Positions 57,792 to 64,000 of a stretch of DNA of 64,000 nt are shown here, piece by piece. The translations under genes were made by a program, and so were the position numbers. Source of the DNA: JAAYZQ01 sp034428935 (GTDB taxonomy: Bacteria > Chloroflexota > Anaerolineae > JAAYZQ01); NCBI GenBank assembly GCA_034428935.1, contig DAOUHB010000003.1, positions 1 through 64,000 of the forward strand. Direction: 5' to 3'. Within the stretch, counting starts at the first letter, position 1. The number at the start of each line of letters is the position of its first letter. Under the pieces are notes generated by a model. It was not told the origin of the DNA. It made no database searches and saw only the letters and a program-made list of their open reading frames with translations.

Positions 57792-57820
57792 TTGACACTG
57801 CCTGGCATCTATGTTACAAT
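57792..57820 (+). promoter_or_regulatory. promoter of second DUF11/jelly-roll gene
   Basis: TTGACA (57792-57797), 17 bp, TACAAT (57815-57820). It begins 17 bases after the stop of the first paralogue. Confidence 0.78.
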
Positions 57821-57909
57821 CGCCTGGCTTTGCCCGCCAGGCTCGCACGGCTGGCCGGACGAGGAAGCCGGCGCCATGCGATATCAGAGAGGAATGGAGG
57901 CAAACCCCG

Positions 57910-60210
57910 ATGATTGTCGTGCGCCTTGAAAGGTTCAGGACCCTGCTGCCCTGGACCACTTTGCTCCTGCTGAGCCTGGTCGCGATTGGCCTGCTCGGCA
58001 GCGGTCTGCATCCCACGCAGGCCCTTGCTCCCAACCAGGACGTACAGATCACGAAATCGGTGAACGTGGCGTCGTTGCTGCCCGGGCAGACGCCCTATCC
58101 CCTGTACACTGTCACCTTCCAGAACAGCGGTGAAGAGGACCTGGTTCTGGACACCATCACCGACACACTGCCTGCGGGCTTTGAGTTTGGCTGGGTGAAC
58201 TATACCCTCAGCGACTGGGACGTATCGCCCTCAGATTCCGAAGCCCCCGAGGTCGTCTGGACCGAGGACCTGACAGTGCCCGCGGGCGACCAGGTCTCAC
58301 TGGTCTATGCCGTGCGGGTACCCAGTACCGTGCCCAAGGACGTGGTGCCCTACGAGAACACGGTGGTGGCCCGGGCCAAGGACGGCAGTCTCGTGGGCGA
58401 GGCTACGGCATCCCTCATCGTCGGCCAGGTCGACCTGGCCCAGGATATGGTCGCATCTTCGACGGAGGTAATCAACGGCCAGCCCGTGACCTTTACCATT
58501 ATCCTCAGCAACAACGGCGAGGTGCCTGGCACCATCGACCTGGTCACCGTTACTTTGGACTCGAGGCTGGCGTACGCCGGCGTGGTGCCGGGTGGGGACC
58601 TTGGTGACCCGGTCGAGGCGCCGGACGGAACCCTCGTCTGGGAGGGACCCATCGTCCTTCCGCCGGGCTCGGACCTCACCCAGGCGTACACGGTGGACAC
58701 ACCCTCGGACGAGAGCCGCTTCGATGCCTGCAACAGCCTCGAGATCAGCTCCGGCGAGGGAGCGCCCTCGCCGGTTGAGGCCTGCGTCACGGTGCAGCCG
58801 GAGCGTGTCCGTCTCTACCTTCCCGTCGTGTTCAACGATTTCCGCTATGCCTGGCTCCCCGTGGAAAAGAGCGTGTCTCCCCAGGCCATCGTGGCCGGCA
58901 CCGACGCGGAAGTTGTCTACAGTGTGAGCATCGTCAACGAGGGTGATACGACGGGCACCTTGCAGACCATCGTGGACAAGCTGCCCGCTGGAATGACCTT
59001 CCTGGGCATGGCGCCCGGCAGCGAGGTGACGGATAACCCAAGCGGTACGACGGGGACCATCACCTGGAGCGGCAACTGGTCGATGCCGCCCGGCAAGCGG
59101 CTCGACGTCAAATACAGGGTGCGGGCCAACGTTCCCGCGGGCCAGCACGTCAACGAGGTGACCATCACGGCCAGCGCCGCCGAGGTGCCCAAAGAGCCGG
59201 CCGTTGCCACCCTCCAGGCCGACGTACCCATCGCCGGCCTGGTGGCCAGCAACGATGGCCCGACCCCCAAGGGAAAGCCGACAATCCTGACTGCAAGCGT
59301 ATCGGCCGGCAGCAACGTAGTCTATACCTGGGACCTGGGCGATGAGACCACCGCCACCGGCAGCAGCGTCAGCCACGTCTATCCCGAGATCCAGACCTAC
59401 GTGGCCACGGTCACTGCCAAGAACAGTGTGAGCGAGGCCAGCGCTACGACGACGGTCACGGTAGAGCCGGCAGTGCTTCTGGAGGAGCACTTTGACGACG
59501 GGAGCGTTGGCATCGGGCGCTGGACCAAGTTCATGAACTACTGGCGCCTGGAAGAGGGCCAGTGGTACTGGGGTGCAAAGGATGGCGTGGGCGGTAGTGG
59601 AGCTGCCACCCAGGATTGCTACCTGGGCGGCAAAAAGATGGCGGAAGATGCGCTGTTGATGTATCTGGCGCCCGGTGCCGAGGACTGGACGGACTATCGC
59701 GTCGAGACGGATCTCCTCCTTCGTGGCGGCGCCGACGAGACGGAGGACGGCACCGTCTACCACATCGACGAGGGCGGGTACCCCATCGGCCTGTGGGTGC
59801 GCGGTCACTACCAGGACGTGGGCAAAGAGGACACCGCCGGCTGGGTGACGGGCTACTACATCATCGTCGGCGGAAACCCGACCCGCAACAGCATGTTCGT
59901 TCGACTCGCCCAGTTGCAGACCCTCACCGATTGCTGGGGCAATGCCTGCAACAACCCGGGCAACCTGTACGACTTTAACAACCCGTACATCATCGAGGAA
60001 ATCAAGCTGGAAAAGACCTTTGCCCGCCATACCTGGTACCACCTGGCCGTCGAGTTACGCGGCAACAACATCAAGATCTTTTTCGAGGACGAACTGGTCT
60101 ACGAGTGGAATGACCCGAAGGAACCCTTCCTCACGGGCACCGTCGGCTTCAAGACGTTCAAGTCCGAGACGGCCAGCTTTGACAACCTCATCGTGACCCC
60201 CCTCGATTGA
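57910..60210 (+). CDS. secreted DUF11/PKD protein with C-terminal jelly-roll domain (paralogue 2)
   Basis: 766 residues from ATG 57910, after GGAGG; the promoter excludes the longer frame. Signal peptide about 10-40 (ending PTQALA). Three DUF11-like repeats at 45-165, 170-295 and 310-435, with the linker VRLYLPVVFNDFRYAW before the third. A PKD domain lies at 437-520 (YTWDLGDETTATGSSVSHVY). The C-terminal 245 residues repeat the jelly-roll of paralogue 1 (WYWGAKDGVGGSGAATQDC, GTVGFKTFKSETASFDNLIV). The two proteins arose by tandem duplication; this one gained a DUF11 repeat and the PKD domain. Likely cell-surface; no catalytic motif is seen. Confidence 0.75.
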   Translation: MIVVRLERFRTLLPWTTLLLLSLVAIGLLGSGLHPTQALAPNQDVQITKSVNVASLLPGQTPYPLYTVTFQNSGEEDLVLDTITDTLPAGFEFGWVNYTLSDWDVSPSDSEAPEVVWTEDLTVPAGDQVSLVYAVRVPSTVPKDVVPYENTVVARAKDGSLVGEATASLIVGQVDLAQDMVASSTEVINGQPVTFTIILSNNGEVPGTIDLVTVTLDSRLAYAGVVPGGDLGDPVEAPDGTLVWEGPIVLPPGSDLTQAYTVDTPSDESRFDACNSLEISSGEGAPSPVEACVTVQPERVRLYLPVVFNDFRYAWLPVEKSVSPQAIVAGTDAEVVYSVSIVNEGDTTGTLQTIVDKLPAGMTFLGMAPGSEVTDNPSGTTGTITWSGNWSMPPGKRLDVKYRVRANVPAGQHVNEVTITASAAEVPKEPAVATLQADVPIAGLVASNDGPTPKGKPTILTASVSAGSNVVYTWDLGDETTATGSSVSHVYPEIQTYVATVTAKNSVSEASATTTVTVEPAVLLEEHFDDGSVGIGRWTKFMNYWRLEEGQWYWGAKDGVGGSGAATQDCYLGGKKMAEDALLMYLAPGAEDWTDYRVETDLLLRGGADETEDGTVYHIDEGGYPIGLWVRGHYQDVGKEDTAGWVTGYYIIVGGNPTRNSMFVRLAQLQTLTDCWGNACNNPGNLYDFNNPYIIEEIKLEKTFARHTWYHLAVELRGNNIKIFFEDELVYEWNDPKEPFLTGTVGFKTFKSETASFDNLIVTPLD

Positions 60211-60222
60211 GCGGAAACGGAT

Positions 60223-62823
60223 GTGTACCAGGCAATGACGTCGGGATCGAAGCATCCTGCAGAGCCTGAGAACAATGGTTCGCTGCGGGCCGCGCACGGC
60301 GCGGCCCGCAGCGGTGGCTCGCGCCCGGCCGGCACCTCCACCGGGCGTGCCATCCAGTCCCTGCCTGCCGCCGCCACGCACGTCCTGGCAGCGGCCGTGG
60401 TACTGCTGGCCTTTGGGCTGCGGCTGCGCTACGCGCTGCAGCCCGAACCCTTTGTCGATGAGCCTACGTCGCTGCTGGTGGCCGAGGCTATTGCCCGTAC
60501 CGGCATTCCCCGGCTGCCTTCGGGCCTCTTTTACGGCAACGATCTCCCCTACTCCTACCTGTTGGGCGGCCTCGTTGCCCTGGTGGGCCCCAGCCTCCTG
60601 GCCGCGCGCCTGTTGAGCGTGGCCGCCTCGGTCTTGACGACGGGGCTCGTCTACCTGGCGGGCCGCCGCCTCGTGTCGCCCTGGGCCGGCCTATGGGGGG
60701 CGGGGCTGTTGGCTCTCAATGCCGAGGCCATCCTGTGGGGCGGACGGGCCAGGGCCTACGGGCTGCTGGGCCTGCTATCCTTTCTTGCCGCTGCCACGTT
60801 CTTCGGGGGCTTGGCTTCGGGCCGCGCCGCGCTGCGGCGCCTGGGCCTGGCCCTCCTCGTGCTCAGTGCCTTTGTCCATCCCGAGGCGGCCCTGCTGTTG
60901 CCCGCCTTTCTGGCCGGCAGCCTGGTGGTGTGCGGCTGGCGCTGGTGGCTGCGGCCGGCGCCCCTCGCCGAGGTGCTTCTCGCCGCCCTGGGCCTCGCCA
61001 GCCGCTATGGCCTGCAACTGGCCCTCGCCCGGGGCCTCGTCGGCGGCTTCGAAACCATGGCCGGCAGCCGGCCGCCCTTGCAGTGGGCCGGCGATCTGCC
61101 CGACCGCGTGCAGTCGGTCCTGCCGTTTTTTGCCGAGGCCGGTCGTTGGCCCCTGACCGTCATGGCGGCGATTGCCCTGGCTGCGGCGGCCTGGCGCCTG
61201 GGACGAGGGCGCCGGGACGGACGCGATCGGGCGGTTCTGTTCTTCTCGGCCTGTCTCTGGCTCGTGCCGCTGCAAATGGTCCTCTTCCTGGGCAGCACCT
61301 ACCAGGGCACCCGCTACCTGAACCTGCTCCTGTCCATCCTGGCCCTCCTCGCGGCCCGCGGCCTGGAAGAGATGTTGCTCGTGGCTCTTGCGTGGCTCTC
61401 CTCAGGCCGCCCAGGGGCCGGTAGGCAGCCTGCGCGGGCCGGTGGCGCCGGCCGGTGGGCGGTCCTGCTGGCCTCCCTCACCCTGGTGCTGCTGCTGGGG
61501 GCGATGTTGCCCAGAGCTCTTGCCGCCTCCGCGACACAAGAAAGGGGCTATCGCTCGGCTTTTGACGTCGTGGCCCGCTACTGGCAGCCGGGCGACCGCG
61601 TGGCAACCGTTGCTCCAGCGGCGGCGCAGCTTCTCCTGGGTCGCAGCGACTATTTCGCCCTCGGCCTGGAGTACGAGGAGTTTGTCTACCGCGACGCCGC
61701 AGGCCGGCTGGTGGACCGCTGGCTTGGCTCGCCCCTCATCCGCGCCGCCGATGACCTGGAAGCTGCCCTGGCCGATGAGGGCCGGCTGTGGCTCGTGGCC
61801 GACGAGTCGCGCTTTCGCCAGCGCTTCGAGCCCAACTTTGTCCGTACGGTGTGGGATCGCATGGAATTGGTGGGCTGCACGGCCGGGGTCCTGGTGTTTC
61901 GGTCCATCCCCGCCGTCGAGTCTGCCGTCTCCCGGCCTTCCGGCGCCCTGTTTGGCGGCGCGCTCCTCCTGGAGCGTTACGACCTGGGCACGGCTGCCAA
62001 CCGCCCGGCAGGCGGGCAGTGGGGCGACCTGCTGGCCGTCCCGGGTGAGGGGCTTGATCTCACGCTGCACTGGCAGGCCAGCCGGCCCCTGGCGCGCACC
62101 GTGCATGTCTTTGTTCACGTCGTGGGCCAAGATGGGCAGCGCCTCGCCCCGGCCGATGGCCCGCCGCTGTCTGGCCCCGCGGGGGCCCTGCCCATGGACC
62201 ACTGGCCCGTGGGCGAAACCTTGCCCGACCGGCGGCTGCTGCCCTTGCCCGCCGATTTGCCCCCGGGCCTGTATCGCTTGGAGGTGGGCCTATACGATCC
62301 CGCGACGGGCGATCGCCTGCCCGTCGTCGCCGGCGAGGGGCACGTCGTCGAAAGTGCCCTCATCCTCGAGTTTTTCCGGGTGCCCGGGCCCGGCGGCATG
62401 GATCTGCCGCCTCCCGACGAGGCGCTGTCCCTCGAGCTTAACGGGGAAGAAGACCAGGTGAGCCTGGTGGGGTACAGCCTGGGGCGAGGCCCTGTGGTTG
62501 CCGGCGGCAGCGTGGACCTCGTGCTACACTGGCAGGCCGCGGAGCGCCTCCAGGCCGATTACACGGTCTTTGTCCATCTCCTGGACGACGAGGATCGCAT
62601 ATGGGGGCAGGGCGACGGCCGGCCCGTGGGGGGCTACTATCCCACCGGCCTCTGGGATCCGGGCGAGGTCGTCGTCGACAGGCACCGGATTGCCGTCGAT
62701 CCGGGAGCTGCGCCTGGTATCTACCGCCTGGCCGTGGGCCTCTACCACCTGCCCACTGGCCGGCGCCTGGCCGCGCCAGACGGTGACCGGCTTATCCTCA
62801 CGGAGGTGGAGGTCGGGCCATGA
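60223..62823 (+). CDS. GT39-type glycosyltransferase with two C-terminal beta-domains
   Basis: 866 residues from GTG 60223 (ATG 60235 is the alternative). After a hydrophilic leader of about 45 residues come about eleven membrane helices; PFVDEPTSLLVAEA is the first-loop Asp-Glu motif of GT-C enzymes. From about residue 580 to the end are two soluble repeats. Each has LTLHWQAS / LVLHWQAA, VFVHVVGQDG / VFVHLLDDED, and LYRLEVGLYDPATGDRLPV / IYRLAVGLYHLPTGRRLAA. They lie outside the membrane and may bind the glycan acceptor. The next gene overlaps its stop by four bases. Confidence 0.8.
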   Translation: MYQAMTSGSKHPAEPENNGSLRAAHGAARSGGSRPAGTSTGRAIQSLPAAATHVLAAAVVLLAFGLRLRYALQPEPFVDEPTSLLVAEAIARTGIPRLPSGLFYGNDLPYSYLLGGLVALVGPSLLAARLLSVAASVLTTGLVYLAGRRLVSPWAGLWGAGLLALNAEAILWGGRARAYGLLGLLSFLAAATFFGGLASGRAALRRLGLALLVLSAFVHPEAALLLPAFLAGSLVVCGWRWWLRPAPLAEVLLAALGLASRYGLQLALARGLVGGFETMAGSRPPLQWAGDLPDRVQSVLPFFAEAGRWPLTVMAAIALAAAAWRLGRGRRDGRDRAVLFFSACLWLVPLQMVLFLGSTYQGTRYLNLLLSILALLAARGLEEMLLVALAWLSSGRPGAGRQPARAGGAGRWAVLLASLTLVLLLGAMLPRALAASATQERGYRSAFDVVARYWQPGDRVATVAPAAAQLLLGRSDYFALGLEYEEFVYRDAAGRLVDRWLGSPLIRAADDLEAALADEGRLWLVADESRFRQRFEPNFVRTVWDRMELVGCTAGVLVFRSIPAVESAVSRPSGALFGGALLLERYDLGTAANRPAGGQWGDLLAVPGEGLDLTLHWQASRPLARTVHVFVHVVGQDGQRLAPADGPPLSGPAGALPMDHWPVGETLPDRRLLPLPADLPPGLYRLEVGLYDPATGDRLPVVAGEGHVVESALILEFFRVPGPGGMDLPPPDEALSLELNGEEDQVSLVGYSLGRGPVVAGGSVDLVLHWQAAERLQADYTVFVHLLDDEDRIWGQGDGRPVGGYYPTGLWDPGEVVVDRHRIAVDPGAAPGIYRLAVGLYHLPTGRRLAAPDGDRLILTEVEVGP

Positions 62824-64000
62824 CGACGCAGCCCGGTGCCGAGCATGACAGCGAGCGGCCGGACCGCAGCCCGGCATTCGCGATCCTGTTGCTGCTCGTC
62901 ACGGCCGTTGGCTTCGGCTTCCGCCTGGCCTACGTGCTCGACGTTCCCTTCTTCGTCGACGAGTACCTCCAGGTGCGCGCCGCCGAGCGGATCGTGGCTC
63001 AGGGCGTGCCGCTGCTACCCTCGGGGAACTTTTACAGTCACGGGCTGCTGCTCTCCTACCTGGTCGCCGGCCTCGTCGGCCTGGGGGCCCGCGCCGATTG
63101 GCTGATGCGGCTGCCGGTGCTACTGCTGAGCACGGCGTCCATTCCCCTCACCTATTGGCTTGGTCGCCGGGCCCTGTCCCGGGCGACCGGCCTGGTGGCC
63201 GCGGCCGCCGTCGCCATGGCCGGCGACGCCATCCTCTGGGGCGGGCGGGTGCGGATGTACGCCCCCCTGCAGTTCTTTGCCCTGGCGCTGACTGTTGTGT
63301 TTTACGTGTGGGTCGTCGAGGAACGGGACCGGCCCCTCTGTCGCTGGCTGTTTGTCCTCGCCTTCTGGGGCGCCCTCTTTTGCCACGCCGAAGCAATGCT
63401 CCTGCTCCCTGTCATGGGCATCTGGGCGCTGCTGCAGCGGGGCTGGCGCTGGTGCCTGCGGCTCCCTAACCTGGCGGCCTTTGGTATCGCTGCCCTGTCC
63501 ATCGTCGTCGAAATCCTATTGCGGAGGATTGGGCCACCTGTCCAGGCGCGTGTGGCGCCGGGCGTTTTCGAGCCCCAGGTGCGCCAGTACCTGGGAGCGG
63601 CCATCGACTGGCCCGGAGTCGTCAAGATCGTCCAACCCCTGTTCCTGGCGCCTGAGCGCCTGGCGGCGACGCTGCTGGCCCTGGCCGGGTTGGTCTGGCT
63701 CCTCGTGCGGCTCGTCCGGTCGCGGCGGCTGCCGGCGGCAGGGCGCCATTGGCGCGCCCTCGCCTACCTCTATGCTCTGCTCCTGTTCGTGCTCCTGATG
63801 CTGCTCTTTGTCGTGGACCCCGAGTGGAAGAGCCCGCGCTACGGCCTGATGTTGCTGCCTCACTATTTCCTCGTCGCCGCTGCCGTCCTGGCTGTCGTTG
63901 GTCGCGCCATTGCCCGGCTCCTGCCGGCCGCCGGCAAGGGGCTGCCGCCGTGGCTTGCGCCCGCCGCCGTCGTGGCCCTGGTCATCGCCGTCTCGTGGCC
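62820..64000 (+). CDS. GT39-type glycosyltransferase (3' end cut by window)
   Basis: ATG 62820 overlaps the previous stop (ATGA), and the frame stays open to base 64000, giving 393 codons so far. A short polar N-terminus is followed by a first helix and the loop VPFFVDEYLQVRAAERIV with the Asp-Glu of GT-C enzymes. LPSGNFYSHGLLLSYLVAG and ILWGGRVRMYAPLQFFALAL resemble the same segments of the upstream protein, so the two are tandem paralogues. At least nine hydrophobic segments are visible. It probably adds a sugar from a polyprenyl donor to the same surface glycan. Whether it has the C-terminal beta-domains cannot be seen. Confidence 0.8.
   Translation, partial: MTTQPGAEHDSERPDRSPAFAILLLLVTAVGFGFRLAYVLDVPFFVDEYLQVRAAERIVAQGVPLLPSGNFYSHGLLLSYLVAGLVGLGARADWLMRLPVLLLSTASIPLTYWLGRRALSRATGLVAAAAVAMAGDAILWGGRVRMYAPLQFFALALTVVFYVWVVEERDRPLCRWLFVLAFWGALFCHAEAMLLLPVMGIWALLQRGWRWCLRLPNLAAFGIAALSIVVEILLRRIGPPVQARVAPGVFEPQVRQYLGAAIDWPGVVKIVQPLFLAPERLAATLLALAGLVWLLVRLVRSRRLPAAGRHWRALAYLYALLLFVLLMLLFVVDPEWKSPRYGLMLLPHYFLVAAAVLAVVGRAIARLLPAAGKGLPPWLAPAAVVALVIAVSW

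Overview
This window is bacterial chromosome, about two-thirds GC, densely coding, with no rRNA, CRISPR array, integrase or transposase that I can see. The likely source is a member of the Chloroflexota (Anaerolineae/Caldilineae-like). That is an inference from the two-domain GDP-mannose pyrophosphorylase/mutase fusion, secreted DUF11 proteins with an LPLL-type linker, GT39 enzymes with C-terminal beta-domains, Thr/Pro-rich lipoprotein linkers, a methylmalonyl-CoA mutase B12 subunit with MeaB, and gatCA. Promoters are unusually easy to read: more than twenty sites fit TTGnnn - 16 to 18 bp (mostly 17) - TAnnnT, and they settle many start codons.

Layout. 1-3.4 kb: a cut-off CBM48 protein, a flavodoxin, a c-type cytochrome, a nested inverted-repeat island and a GNAT enzyme. 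3.4-8.6 kb (minus): an acyl-CoA operon of a MaoC hydratase, an HMG-CoA-synthase-like/DUF35/SCP2 fusion, an SCP2-type thiolase and a CaiB/AMACR-type enzyme. 8.7-15 kb (minus): carbonic anhydrase, MeaB, the mutase B12 subunit, a small GNAT, CoaE, an ABC-F ATPase and a CPBP protease. 15-21 kb (plus): a small unknown protein, lysophospholipase, glutaminyl cyclase lipoprotein, GDP-mannose pyrophosphorylase fusion and Lgt. 21.2-26.4 kb (minus): a glycan or lipid assembly operon (LPG-synthase-like membrane protein, GT4, methyltransferase, GT39). 26.5-27.5 kb: tRNA-Lys and a HisN-like phosphatase.

27.4-34.7 kb looks like an accessory block. A methyltransferase pseudogene lies at its left edge. Divergent consensus promoters flank a small palindrome and drive, leftwards, an Mrp/NBP35 ATPase and an IscU-like scaffold, and rightwards a ZIP-transporter remnant, DUF1638 protein, MBL-fold protein, radical SAM protein, double UspA protein and Fur-family repressor. 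This looks like an iron-sulfur, metal or one-carbon related module whose exact job is unknown.

34.8-51.3 kb: a DEAD-box/DUF1998 helicase with a leaderless-looking start; a YqaA-type membrane protein behind a candidate structured leader RNA with an intrinsic terminator; DUF2294; an ABC-2 exporter pair; gatC-gatA; a nucleotidyltransferase; DUF6504-like protein; aminotransferase; upp; dCMP deaminase; site-2 protease with CBS domains; two Yip1 proteins; NDH-2; tRNA-Arg. 51.3-64 kb: phosphoglycerate-mutase-like phosphatase, priA, a MEMO1-family protein, two secreted DUF11/jelly-roll paralogues and two GT39 glycosyltransferases, the last running off the window end.
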